Positions 1 through 8,338 of a stretch of 10,731 nucleotides of DNA are shown here, one piece after another. Made by a program: the position numbers and the translations under genes. The notes beneath the pieces were generated by a model. It had not been told where the DNA came from. It ran no database searches and saw only the letters and a program-made list of their open reading frames with translations. How positions within the stretch are numbered: the first letter of the stretch is position 1; every line of letters starts with the position of its first letter. Source of the stretch: Lysobacterales bacterium CG02_land_8_20_14_3_00_62_12 (lineage in GTDB: Bacteria; Pseudomonadota; Gammaproteobacteria; Xanthomonadales; Ahniellaceae); NCBI GenBank assembly GCA_002785585.1, contig PEUI01000134.1:1-10731 (forward strand), given 5' to 3'.

Positions 1-666
1 GGAAGATGGTCTAGGCCGGACGCTTACCTTTCGGCGGTTGGCTGATGGCTGCGGCGAAAGTGGCTGGCGCTGCCAGAGCAGGCACCGATTGTTGGCGGGC
101 ATGGCGATGTTGGCCAGCAATTCGAATCCCGCTGCGGTGGCCAAGGCGTTGACTGCTGCGAAGTCACGAATACCACGATCAGGCGATTGTGTTTTCAACC
201 ACCGATCAAAGGCGGCATTGCTGTCGCTGGTGTAGCCACCGTCAGCGTTGAAGGGTCCATAGATCAGCAATTTGCAGTCGGGTTGCGTGCTGCTGGGCAG
301 TGCTGCGAACAGGCGCTCAACTTCCGCCCAGCCCAGGATATGCAAAGTGTTGGCACTGAAGACCGCATCGAACGAGGCGGTCGGCCAGTCCGGCTGATTG
401 ACGTCCAGGGCGATGGCGGGCGGCGTGTTGGCGAGCGCTGCATCGTTCAGCCAGGCCTGGATACCGGGCAGTTGTTCGTTGCGATCCGATGTCTGCCATT
501 GCAGATGGGGCAGGGCGGCGGCGAAATAAATCGCGTGTTGACCGCTGCCGCTGCCAATTTCGAGTACCTGGCGGCGATCCGCGAAATGCTGCTTGAGCAC
601 AGCGAGGATGGCGTCTCGATTGCGCACGGTCGAAGGGGCATCCGGTTTGCTGTCAGGCGTATCCAT
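1..666 (-). CDS. DUF938 family SAM-dependent methyltransferase, C-terminus beyond the window
   Basis: The reading frame is open from ATG at 666 to the left edge (222 residues, no stop), so the gene is partial. The translation begins MDTPDSKPDAPSTVRNRDAI and carries a class I methyltransferase SAM-binding motif, LEIGSGSGQHAIYFA (about residues 35-49). It is followed by an acidic loop (QTSDRNEQLPGI), a motif-II-like stretch (FDAVFSANTLHI) and a strand ending LLIYGPFNADGGYTS. The GSGSGQHA signature and the overall order match the DUF938 (PF06080) family, related to eukaryotic METTL26; its substrate is unknown. Family members usually end shortly after the final strand, seen here as CLLWQRQ near residue 203. 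The basic tail after it has no stop in view and is slightly long. The start overlaps the stop of the RND pump gene by one base (TGATG) and no strong Shine-Dalgarno is visible, so translation probably depends on coupling. The family call is firm; the role is unknown. Confidence 0.85.
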   Translation of the reverse strand, partial: MDTPDSKPDAPSTVRNRDAILAVLKQHFADRRQVLEIGSGSGQHAIYFAAALPHLQWQTSDRNEQLPGIQAWLNDAALANTPPAIALDVNQPDWPTASFDAVFSANTLHILGWAEVERLFAALPSSTQPDCKLLIYGPFNADGGYTSDSNAAFDRWLKTQSPDRGIRDFAAVNALATAAGFELLANIAMPANNRCLLWQRQPLSPQPSANRRKVSVRPRPSS

Positions 667-3600
667 CAGGCGTTGCCACCGACCTCGGGGGTTGCCTGTT
701 CCAATTGATCGAGCTGCTTGCCCAAGGCTTTGGGTGAGCGCGTGTAGGGTGCCAGCAGGCGATAAAAAGCGGGCACGATGAACAGCGAGAGCACGGTGGA
801 AAACGCAACCCCAGCGAACACTACGGTGCCGATGGTGGCGCGACTGGCCGAACCGGGGCCGCCAGCCAGTATCAACGGTAGCGCGCCCATCATCGTCGAG
901 ATCGAGGTCATCAGGATTGGTCGCATGCGGACCACGGCAGACTCGACAATCGCTTGGTCGATCGTGCGGCCTTGGTCGCGTAGCTGGTTGGCGAACTCCA
1001 CAATCAAAATGCCATTCTTGGCCGCCAGCCCGACCAGCATGACGATACCGATCTGGCTAAACAGATTGAGCGATCCAGCGGACAGCCAGAGGCCGATCAG
1101 GGCGCCGAGGACAGCGAGTGGAACCGTCAACATGATGACCAGGGGATGCAAAAAGCTCTCAAATTGCGCAGCCAACACCAAATAGACAATCAGCAGCGCC
1201 ATGGCAAAGGTAAATAGCACCGCGCTGCCGGACGCTTGGTACTCGCGCGACTCGCCCTTGTAATCGACATGGGCACGATCAGGCAGCTCGGCTTTGGCGA
1301 CGGTGCGTACCCACGCCAGTGCCTCGCCAAGCGGGTAACCCGGCGCCAGCCCAGCCGAGAGGGTGATCGCACGCAGTCGGTTGAAACGGTTGAACTCGCC
1401 GGGCTCGGCCAACTCACTCTGGGTGACCAGGCTGGATAGCGGGATCAACGCCGCCGTGGTGCGTGAGCGCACATACAGATTGTTCAGGTCCGAAGGCGCG
1501 CTGCGCTGTTGGCGCTCGGCTTGCAAAATGACATCGTATTCTTCGCCGTCTTCCACATAGGTGGTGACGCGGCGACCGCCCATCATGGTCTCCAGGGTGC
1601 GGCCAATTTCATCGACAGCGACGCCGAGATCGGCGGCGCGCGTGCGATCAATCTCGATGCGCAATTGCGGCCGGGTCTCCTTGTAGTCGGAGTCGGCAGC
1701 GAACAAGCCGGGGTTCTGTTCCATCCGCGATAGCAGGCGATCGCGCCACTCGGCGAGCTCTTGGTAATCGGGACCACCGAGTACGATCTGCAACGGTTGG
1801 CCGCTGCTGCGCACCAACCCTGCGCGCACGCGCGGAAGCGCTCGTACCCCGGGTAGCGAGGCGAGATCGGCGCGCACTTTTTCGACCAATTCGGCGGTGC
1901 TCTGGTGGCGTTCGTCCCATGGCTTCATCAGCACGATGGCGGTGCCGGTGTGCATTTCGCCACTGGCGCCAAAGCCGCCGGGAACGCGCGTATTGATGTT
2001 GGCAATCGGCTGGCCTGGCCCCAAATACTTGCTGAGACGCTGCTCGACTTGCTGGATTTGTTTCACGCTGTAGTCGTAACCGGCGCCTTCCGGCGCTACC
2101 ACGGAAACGAAAAAAGCACCGCGATCTTCGGGCGGCGCCAATTCGCTGGGAATGCGTTGCAGCAACAAAAACGCAATCAACAAACTGCCGATGAGCACTG
2201 CGGCAGACCACAACGGTCGGTGCAAGCTGCGTTGTAATAATGACCGGTAGCGGTGCCCAAGCGACTGCAACTGCCGACCGATCCAGGCGCTTAATCCGGT
2301 CGACGGTTGCTGCGCGCGGATCAGTCGGGAACACATCATCGGTGTCAGTGTCAGCGCCACGAACGCCGACAACATGACCGCACCCGCCATCGCCACCGAG
2401 AGCTCGCGAAACAACCGCCCATTGTTGCCGGCCATGAACCCGACCGGCAGAAACACCGCCGCCAATACCGCCGTGGTAGCAATCACTGCGAAGGCGACCT
2501 GGGCGGTGCCGCGGCGTGCCGCCACCAGCGGCGGCTCGCCAAGATCGGCACGCCGTTGCACGTTTTCCAGCACGACGATGGCATCATCGACGACCAGGCC
2601 GATGCTCAACACCAGCGCCAACAGCGTCAATAGATTGATCGTGAAACCAAACACCCACAAGGCAATAAATGCTGCCACCAAACTGACCGGCACGGTGATC
2701 GCGGGGATCAACGCTGCGCGCAGATTACCGAGAAAAAAATAAATCACTAGCAGCACCAACATCACCGATTCGATCAAGGTCAGGTAGACCCGCTGTACCG
2801 CTTCGTCGATAAAAATCGTGGCGTCGTAGGCGACAAAAATCTCGGTACCCGTTGGCAGGGCGCTACGAATTCCCGGCAACGCGGCCTTGACCAATTTGGC
2901 TACGTCCAGGCTGTTGGCGGTTGCTGTTTTGATGATGCCAAGCCCGACATTGGGCTGGCCGTTGCCACGAAAATACGCGCGCCGTTCGGCCGAAGCGCGT
3001 TCGATGCGGGCCACTTCACCGAGCCGCACCAAATGCCCGTCGGCGCCTTTGCTCAGGGTCAACTGGGCAAAATCATCGGCATCTTGATAACCCCGCATCA
3101 CCCGCAGCGTAAAATCGCGCGTCGCCGACTCGATGCTGCCCGCGGGCAGTTCGATGTTTTCTCGACGCAGTGCGGTTTCCACGTCATTGACGGTGAGCCC
3201 ACGCGCCGCCAAGGCCGTGCGATCCAGCCAAACGCGCATGGCATAGCGCTGATCGCCACCCGTGCGCACCTGCGCGACACCATCGAGACTGGCCAACCGA
3301 TCAACGATGTAGCGTTCGGCATAGTCGCTGAGCTGCAAGGTATCGAGGGCAGTGGAACGCATGTTCAGCCAAACAATGACCTCGGCATCGCTTTCGACTT
3401 TTTCAATTCGTGGCGGTTCGGCCTCGACCGGCAACCGGTCCACGATTCGACTGACCGCGTCGCGCACATCGTTGGCGGCCGCTTCCACTTCGCGGTTGAG
3501 GGAAAACTCCATGCTGACGCTGGCGGTGCCATTGCGGCTGCGCGATTCGGTACTGACGATCCCCTCGATGCCGCTGACCGCGTCCTCCAAAATCTGCGTG

Positions 3601-3788
3601 ATCCGGGTCTCGACCACCGCCGCCGAGGCTCCAGGATAATCCACGCGTACCGATACCACCGGCGGATCAATCTTCGGCAATTCACGCAAGGTGAGACGGT
3701 TGAACGCGATCAGTCCAAGCACCACCAGCAGCAGGCTCATCACCGTTGCCAACACCGGGCGACGAATGGATAGATCGGAAAGCACCAT
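666..3788 (-). CDS. RND efflux pump inner-membrane permease (HAE-1 type, AcrB-like)
   Basis: This 1040-residue protein has the usual length for the AcrB/MexB class of proton-driven inner-membrane pumps, which export drugs or amphiphiles through an adaptor and an outer-membrane channel. It starts MVLSDLSIRRPVLATVMS, the typical cytoplasmic end plus TM1. The first periplasmic porter region spans roughly residues 30-330. TM2-6 follow, including the relay motif GLVVDDAIVVLENVQR with D401/D402 (AcrB D407/D408). TM7 is near 528-545, the second porter region covers about 550-850, and TM8-12 run from about 855 to the C-terminus. K924 (in LAAKNGILIVEF) and R956 (in RMRPILMTS) match AcrB K940 and R971, so the proton relay looks complete. 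An in-frame upstream extension to 4088 overlaps the adaptor and lacks pump homology; I chose ATG 3788 because it gives the family N-terminus and follows the adaptor by 11 bp with a GGGG ribosome-binding site. Substrate cannot be read from sequence. Confidence 0.95.
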   Translation of the reverse strand: MVLSDLSIRRPVLATVMSLLLVVLGLIAFNRLTLRELPKIDPPVVSVRVDYPGASAAVVETRITQILEDAVSGIEGIVSTESRSRNGTASVSMEFSLNREVEAAANDVRDAVSRIVDRLPVEAEPPRIEKVESDAEVIVWLNMRSTALDTLQLSDYAERYIVDRLASLDGVAQVRTGGDQRYAMRVWLDRTALAARGLTVNDVETALRRENIELPAGSIESATRDFTLRVMRGYQDADDFAQLTLSKGADGHLVRLGEVARIERASAERRAYFRGNGQPNVGLGIIKTATANSLDVAKLVKAALPGIRSALPTGTEIFVAYDATIFIDEAVQRVYLTLIESVMLVLLVIYFFLGNLRAALIPAITVPVSLVAAFIALWVFGFTINLLTLLALVLSIGLVVDDAIVVLENVQRRADLGEPPLVAARRGTAQVAFAVIATTAVLAAVFLPVGFMAGNNGRLFRELSVAMAGAVMLSAFVALTLTPMMCSRLIRAQQPSTGLSAWIGRQLQSLGHRYRSLLQRSLHRPLWSAAVLIGSLLIAFLLLQRIPSELAPPEDRGAFFVSVVAPEGAGYDYSVKQIQQVEQRLSKYLGPGQPIANINTRVPGGFGASGEMHTGTAIVLMKPWDERHQSTAELVEKVRADLASLPGVRALPRVRAGLVRSSGQPLQIVLGGPDYQELAEWRDRLLSRMEQNPGLFAADSDYKETRPQLRIEIDRTRAADLGVAVDEIGRTLETMMGGRRVTTYVEDGEEYDVILQAERQQRSAPSDLNNLYVRSRTTAALIPLSSLVTQSELAEPGEFNRFNRLRAITLSAGLAPGYPLGEALAWVRTVAKAELPDRAHVDYKGESREYQASGSAVLFTFAMALLIVYLVLAAQFESFLHPLVIMLTVPLAVLGALIGLWLSAGSLNLFSQIGIVMLVGLAAKNGILIVEFANQLRDQGRTIDQAIVESAVVRMRPILMTSISTMMGALPLILAGGPGSASRATIGTVVFAGVAFSTVLSLFIVPAFYRLLAPYTRSPKALGKQLDQLEQATPEVGGNA

Positions 3789-3799
3789 GGTCTGTGCCC

Positions 3800-4885
3800 C
3801 TATCGATTGCGCGCTGAATCGGCGTCGCCAGCGGTCGCTGCCGAAGTGGCAGCGGTGACGTCTTCGATCAAACTGCCTGGGCGCAGTTTGATCGTGCCAT
3901 CGACGACGATCCGATCCCCCGCGTGCAGGCCAGACAACACCTCCACTTCGGCGTTGCGGCGCAAGCCCAGGGTGACCAAAACGCGTGCAACGGTGTGGTC
4001 GGATTGCAGCCGAAACACGAACGCTTCGCGCGCCACCTGAACGACGGCGATCTCTGGAATCGCCAACGCCCGTCGTTGCGGTTGCCACAAGTCGACCGTC
4101 AGCAACATGCCAGGACGCAGCGCGTGATCGCCATTGGCAATCTCGGCGCGCACGGCAATGGCGCGGGTAATCGGGTCTACCCGCGAGCCGAGTGTGCGCA
4201 CTACGCCGGTGAAATCGCGGCCCGGATAGGCGGCGCTATGGGCGCTGATGGCTTGTCCGGCGGCCAACGCTCTCAGATAACTCTCCGGGATGGAAAAATC
4301 CAGTTTGATCAGCGAAATATCGTCGAGGCTGGTGATCGTCGTGCCCGGTGTGACCAAGGTACCCGGGCTGACTCGGCGGAACCCGAGGACGCCGGAAAAC
4401 GGCGCCGTAATCACCCGATCCGACAACCGCGCCCGGGTCGCATCCAGTCTGGCTTTGGCCGAATCCACCGCCGCGCGCTGGGTATCGAGCTGACTGGCGG
4501 GCACCAACTTCTGATCGGTCAACTGCTGTTGCCGATGCATCTGCTGTTCGGCTTCGCGATAGGCGGCGCGGGCTTCTTCGAGCCCAGCCAGTTCGGCGCG
4601 GCCCGACAAATCGACCAGCACCTGGCCGGCCTCGACCAGATCGCCGTCCTCGAAATTGACCCGCACCACGGTCTCGGTGACCTTGGCGGTAATCAGCACG
4701 GACTCGTTCGCTGCCGTGGTGCCGAGGGCTTCCAGGTGGTCCTGCCAAATGGACTCGTTTACCACGGTCGTGGTCACCGTCAGCGCCGCAGGTTTGGGTC
4801 GATTTTGTTTGGGATCTTTGTCGCAGCCCGCAAGTAACAGACTGATCAAGATCGGCAGGCAGGCATTGCGAAACAAACGATTCAT
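3800..4885 (-). CDS. RND efflux periplasmic adaptor (membrane fusion protein), lipoprotein
   Basis: This 361-residue HlyD/AcrA-type adaptor bridges the pump and an outer-membrane channel. It opens with a lipoprotein signal (MNRLFRNACLPILISLLLAG, then C21), lipobox L-A-G-C. The residue after Cys is Asp (D22), the classical inner-membrane retention signal in gammaproteobacteria, as in AcrA. Next come the lipoyl half-motif (ITAKVTETVVRVNFEDGDLVEAGQ, about 67-90) and a helical hairpin (about 97-155, EARAAYREAEQQMHRQQQ through KARLDATRARL). The second lipoyl half (VITAPFSGVLGFRRVSPGTLV), beta-barrel strands and a membrane-proximal domain ending near LRPGSLIEDV follow. The hairpin is short, as in MexH/TriA-like adaptors. 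An in-frame extension to 5080 reaches into the REP repeat and has no family similarity, so ATG 4885 is preferred; a GGAG lies about 11 nt upstream of it. It is the first gene of the adaptor-pump-methyltransferase unit. Confidence 0.93.
   Translation of the reverse strand: MNRLFRNACLPILISLLLAGCDKDPKQNRPKPAALTVTTTVVNESIWQDHLEALGTTAANESVLITAKVTETVVRVNFEDGDLVEAGQVLVDLSGRAELAGLEEARAAYREAEQQMHRQQQLTDQKLVPASQLDTQRAAVDSAKARLDATRARLSDRVITAPFSGVLGFRRVSPGTLVTPGTTITSLDDISLIKLDFSIPESYLRALAAGQAISAHSAAYPGRDFTGVVRTLGSRVDPITRAIAVRAEIANGDHALRPGMLLTVDLWQPQRRALAIPEIAVVQVAREAFVFRLQSDHTVARVLVTLGLRRNAEVEVLSGLHAGDRIVVDGTIKLRPGSLIEDVTAATSAATAGDADSARNR
3865..3894 (-). other. Perfect 12-bp inverted repeat inside the 3' end of the adaptor gene
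   Basis: CGATCAAACTGC (3865-3876) is mirrored exactly by GCAGTTTGATCG (3883-3894) around a 6-nt loop. In the mRNA it would form a hairpin about 65-95 nt before the adaptor stop. The DNA codes for TIKLRPGSLIEDV, a segment common in RND adaptors, so the pairing may partly be a by-product of coding. It has no U-run and is not a normal terminator. A role in transcript stability or in setting adaptor-to-pump ratio is only a guess. Confidence 0.5.
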
Positions 4886-5040
4886 CGGGGCACCGACTCC
4901 ACTTAGGGCGGCCACGCCCAAGGTTACCGCGCATGATCGCAGAACTGAGGCGAGACCAAGTCTGCGTTGCGCGATAGCCTCGCTCTCGAAACATCGTTTG
5001 CAGAATCCACCGGGACGGTTCGCCTGATCAAAGCGCTTTT

Positions 5041-5114
5041 GTAGGGTGGATAAGCGCAGCGCATCCACCATAAGCTGCAATGAAAGGTGGATGCGCTGCG
5101 CTTATCCACCCTAC
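5041..5114. repeat. REP doublet (REPIN/BIME-like), two inverted GTAG-headed palindromes
   Basis: Two 29-nt arms (5041-5069 and 5086-5114) are exact reverse complements, separated by 16 nt. Each arm begins (outer side) with the tetranucleotide GTAG and can fold on itself: GGTGGAT pairs with ATCCACC, an AA bulge follows, then GCG pairs with CGC around a CAG loop. A GTAG head plus an imperfect palindrome is the known form of REP elements mobilised by RAYT (TnpA-REP) Y1 transposases, and two such units in opposite orientation make a REPIN or BIME. It lies between the end of the Asp-box gene and the start of the efflux operon, both on the minus strand. It could act as a transcript 3'-end stabiliser or attenuator. 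No RAYT gene is in this window; copy number elsewhere is unknown. Confidence 0.85.
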
Positions 5115-5131
5115 GTTGCGGGGTATCCCGA

Positions 5132-8100
5132 TTACCGCGCAGTGCTTTGACCAACAACAAGCGCGAAGGCGTGGCGGATTTCGCCGCTCGACAGGTCCGC
5201 TTGGGGCGCTGCCGGTGCGGCGCTGCCGATCACCGGCAATTTGCGTTTGGCGAGTTCGGCATTGATGGCGGGTAGCGATTGATCGCTCAAGGTCTGGAAC
5301 GCCTTGGCGATGTCATCGAGCTCGCGCTTGAGTACTTGATAGCGTTCGATTTGATAGGGTGCCGGGCGGCCTTCGTAGGACATCAACGCACCGTAGAGAT
5401 TGTCGGTGTGTTCGCGGATGCGTTCCTCGCCGGTGATGGCGCCGCCCTCTTTGGTGGCGACGATCTGCTTGCGCACCGTTTCGGCGGCCTGGGCAAAGTC
5501 GCTCAGACGCTTTTTCAGCGCGTCTTTGGCGCCCAAGGCAGCGCTTTGGCTCTCGGCCTGCTTGCGGGCGAACTGAATGCGATCATGGAGCGTGGTCATG
5601 TCGCCGAACAGCGCGTGCACTTGCATCACGGCATCAAACTGCGCCTGCCGATCGGCCGCATTGAAGGTGGCGCGGCGGTCCAGCACGATTTCGAGTTTGC
5701 TGTCGTAGACGGCCTTGCCCTTGGTCAAACGCACGCTGTAGATGCCGGGTGGCACGCGTGGTCCCTGGATCGAATTGAACGCCACCTGCGCCGCTTTCGG
5801 GGTTCGCGGTGGTGCCACCCGCATCGACCAACTGACGCGGTTGATGCCACGGCGTTTACTCGCCGGGATGGTGTCGATCAGTTTGCCTGCGGCATCCAGG
5901 ATTTCCAGCTTGATCGGTCCGAACAGATGCCGGGTCTTTTGGTAATAGGTGATGACCGCGCCGCCCTGCGGGTTTTGTCCGCTGAACTTGGCGTCGCCTT
6001 CGCTCCAGCCACCGTTGCCGTCGTAGCGTTGCTGCACGGCAGGTCCGGGCAGAAAGCTGGCTTCGCCGTCGAGCACGCCGGCGCTCAACTGCCGTAGCGG
6101 CGAGATGTCGTCGATGATCCAGATGCCGCGACCATGGGTGCCCAGTACCAGGTCTTGATCGCGATCCTGCAAGGCGATATCGCGGACCGCGACGCTGGGG
6201 AAATTGCCGCCTTTGAACTCGGCCCAGTGCCCGCCACCATCGGCTGAAATGTACAGGCCAAACTCGGTGCCGAGATAGAGCAGGTTCGATTGCACGCTGT
6301 CTTCCTTCAGCACATGGGCATAGCCGCGCACGCCTTGGTCGGCCGCGACGATCCGGGTCCAGGTCTGGCCGAAGTCGGTGGTTTTGTAGGCGTGCGGATT
6401 CATGTCGCCGGCGTTGTGGCGGTCGAAGGTCACGTAAGCGGTTGCGGCGTCGAAGCGACTGGCTTCGACCGAGGAGACCCAGGACGCCGGCGGCAGGCCT
6501 TTGAGCTTGCGCACGGTGTTGGTCCAGGTCTTGCCGCCATCGCGAGTGAGTTGCACATTGCCGTCGTCGGTGCCGACCCAGATCACTTGGGCGTTGCGCG
6601 GCGACTCGCTGATCGCATAAATCGTGGTGTGCATTTCTGCCGAGCTGTTGTCGACGGTGATGCCGCCGGAAAGCTCTTGCTGCTGCTTGGCCGGGTCATT
6701 GCTGCTCAGGTCCGGCGAGATGCGCTCCCAGTTCTGGCCGTGGTCGCGGCTGCGGAACAAAAACTGCGCGCCGATGTAGATCGTGCCCTTTTCATTCGGG
6801 CTTAGATGGATTGGTGTATTCCAGTTGAAGCGCAGCTTTTCGCCATAACCGGCGGTCGGTTGGATGCTGCGGCTGGCGTGGGTCTGGCGATTGATTCGGG
6901 CGATGTTGCCACCCTGGTACTCGGCGTAGATGTAGTCCGTATCGGCGGGATCGGCGAACACCCAAAAGCCATCGCCGCCGTAGAGATTTTCCCAGCGATC
7001 ATTGGTGATACCGCCCGGATATTCGGAGTCACCAACCCAGGAACTGTTGTCCTGCAAGCCGCCATAAACCTGGTAGGGGTCCTGTTGGTCGGTGCTGACG
7101 TGATAAAACTGCGAGATCGGCAGGTTGTCGTTTTTCCACCAACGGCTGCCGCCATCGAACGAGGTCCACAGGCCGCCGTCATCGCCCATGATCAGGTGCT
7201 TGGGGTTTTTCGGATTGATCCACAAGGCGTGTGAGTCGGCGTGGGTGCCGCCGGCGGTGGCCGAAAAACTGCGACCGGCGTCGTCCGACACGATCAATTG
7301 CAGGTTCGGCTTGAACACGCGATCGGCGTTGCTCGGGTCAACGATCAGCTTGGCAAAATAGAACGGCCGCCAGACCATCATCTGGCTCTGGTCGCGTTTC
7401 TCGAAGCTGGCACCGCCGTCATCGGACACATACAGCGCCGACTCGATGTCTTCGATAAACGTGTAAACGCGCTGCGGATTGCTCGGCGCGATTTCGGTTT
7501 CCACTCGGCCCCAGGGCTTGGCGGGCAGGCCTTTGGTGTTGCTGGCATCGAGGGAGCGCCAGGTTTTGCCACCGTCTTCGCTGCGAAACATGCCGCTACC
7601 GCTGGCGGCTTCCGGGCCGGGGCCGCCGGAACGAAAGCTCCAGCCCTGGCGACGAAAATCCCAGAGCCCGGCGTACAGACGATCCGGGTTTTTCGGGTCC
7701 ATGCTGATGCCGGAGCAACCGGTGGACAGGTTGCTGCCTTTGAGGATCAGCTTCCAGGTCGTGCCGCCATCGACGGTCTTGTACAAACCGCGTTCGGCCG
7801 AATCGCTCCAGAGCTTGCCGGGCACGCAGACATACACTTCGTCGGCCTGCTTCGGGTTGACCAGAATGTCGTTGATGCGTTCGGACTCCGGCAGGCCGAC
7901 ATAGCGCCAGCTATCGCCACCGTCCTGGGATTTGTAGACGCCGTTGCCGACCGAAACCGAATTGCGCGTCCAGGTTTCGCCGGTGCCAACCCAGATATTT
8001 TTCGGGTTCGCGGGATCGATGGCGATGGCGCCGATCGATTGCACTGGCTGCTTGTCGAACACTGGCTTGAAGGTGGTGCCGCCGTCGTTGGACTTCCACA

Positions 8101-8338
8101 CGCCGCCGCTGGCAGCGCCGACAAAAACCGTGGTCTTGCCATCCTCGGCATTGCTGGCCGCGAGCGCCGAAATACGGCCGCTCATGGTCGCCGAGCCAAT
8201 ATTGCGGGCGCCGAGTCCGGAGATCGCGGCGGAATCAAAGCGGCTGGCTGGCGCCGGCGCACTGGCGGCGCCAGCAGCGCTGCACAGGAGGGCGCCGAAC
8301 GCTGTTGCGAGCACAAACGATGGGCGATGGCTGATCAT
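5132..8338 (-). CDS. Exported Asp-box (BNR/sortilin-like) beta-propeller protein, 'glycosyl hydrolase' type
   Basis: This 1068-residue protein has a signal peptide (MISHRPSFVLATAFGALLCS, likely cut after GAASA near residue 26). The region about 35-745 is filled with propeller blades carrying Asp-box motifs (S-x-D-x-G-x-T-W/F): SNDGGTTF at 83, SQDGGDSW 137, TVDGGTTW 188, SEDGGKTW 253, SDDGGASF 305, SDDAGRSF 351, SFDGGSRW 393, RSRDHGQNW 529, TRDGGKTW 598, TTDFGQTW 653 and SADGGGHW 698. This number suggests two propellers, as in GH74 and VPS10/sortilin folds. An Ig-like, FlgD-like strand region (about 805-885, LEILDAAGKL through PPGIYSVRL) and a helical, charged C-terminal region (about 890-1035) follow. 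Such proteins are often annotated as glycosyl hydrolases, but I cannot identify catalytic residues and make no enzyme claim. Start: ATG 8338 gives the signal peptide and has GGAG 8 nt upstream; the in-frame extension to 8698 overlaps the upstream gene and is rejected. It overlaps the LolA-like gene by ATGA, implying coupled translation. Confidence 0.85.
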   Translation of the reverse strand: MISHRPSFVLATAFGALLCSAAGAASAPAPASRFDSAAISGLGARNIGSATMSGRISALAASNAEDGKTTVFVGAASGGVWKSNDGGTTFKPVFDKQPVQSIGAIAIDPANPKNIWVGTGETWTRNSVSVGNGVYKSQDGGDSWRYVGLPESERINDILVNPKQADEVYVCVPGKLWSDSAERGLYKTVDGGTTWKLILKGSNLSTGCSGISMDPKNPDRLYAGLWDFRRQGWSFRSGGPGPEAASGSGMFRSEDGGKTWRSLDASNTKGLPAKPWGRVETEIAPSNPQRVYTFIEDIESALYVSDDGGASFEKRDQSQMMVWRPFYFAKLIVDPSNADRVFKPNLQLIVSDDAGRSFSATAGGTHADSHALWINPKNPKHLIMGDDGGLWTSFDGGSRWWKNDNLPISQFYHVSTDQQDPYQVYGGLQDNSSWVGDSEYPGGITNDRWENLYGGDGFWVFADPADTDYIYAEYQGGNIARINRQTHASRSIQPTAGYGEKLRFNWNTPIHLSPNEKGTIYIGAQFLFRSRDHGQNWERISPDLSSNDPAKQQQELSGGITVDNSSAEMHTTIYAISESPRNAQVIWVGTDDGNVQLTRDGGKTWTNTVRKLKGLPPASWVSSVEASRFDAATAYVTFDRHNAGDMNPHAYKTTDFGQTWTRIVAADQGVRGYAHVLKEDSVQSNLLYLGTEFGLYISADGGGHWAEFKGGNFPSVAVRDIALQDRDQDLVLGTHGRGIWIIDDISPLRQLSAGVLDGEASFLPGPAVQQRYDGNGGWSEGDAKFSGQNPQGGAVITYYQKTRHLFGPIKLEILDAAGKLIDTIPASKRRGINRVSWSMRVAPPRTPKAAQVAFNSIQGPRVPPGIYSVRLTKGKAVYDSKLEIVLDRRATFNAADRQAQFDAVMQVHALFGDMTTLHDRIQFARKQAESQSAALGAKDALKKRLSDFAQAAETVRKQIVATKEGGAITGEERIREHTDNLYGALMSYEGRPAPYQIERYQVLKRELDDIAKAFQTLSDQSLPAINAELAKRKLPVIGSAAPAAPQADLSSGEIRHAFALVVGQSTAR

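Noticed and set aside
3789..4088. N-terminal extension of the RND pump by 100 residues
   Set aside because: It overlaps the adaptor gene, is Arg-rich and without a signal; the standard RND N-terminus begins at 3788.
3033..4837. Plus-strand open frames of 246 and 304 codons opposite the RND pump and adaptor
   Set aside because: They are shadows of the two well-supported minus-strand genes, with no recognisable domains.
4886..5080. N-terminal extension of the adaptor into the REP repeat
   Set aside because: It would bury the lipoprotein signal peptide and encode part of the repeat as protein.
5041..5114. The inverted repeat as a simple rho-independent terminator
   Set aside because: There is no proper T-tract for the minus-strand transcript after the stem; the GTAG heads and nested palindromes fit a REP doublet better, though some termination effect is possible.
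5041..5114. The inverted repeat as insertion-sequence ends
   Set aside because: Only 16 nt separate the arms, with no room for a transposase and no evident target duplication.
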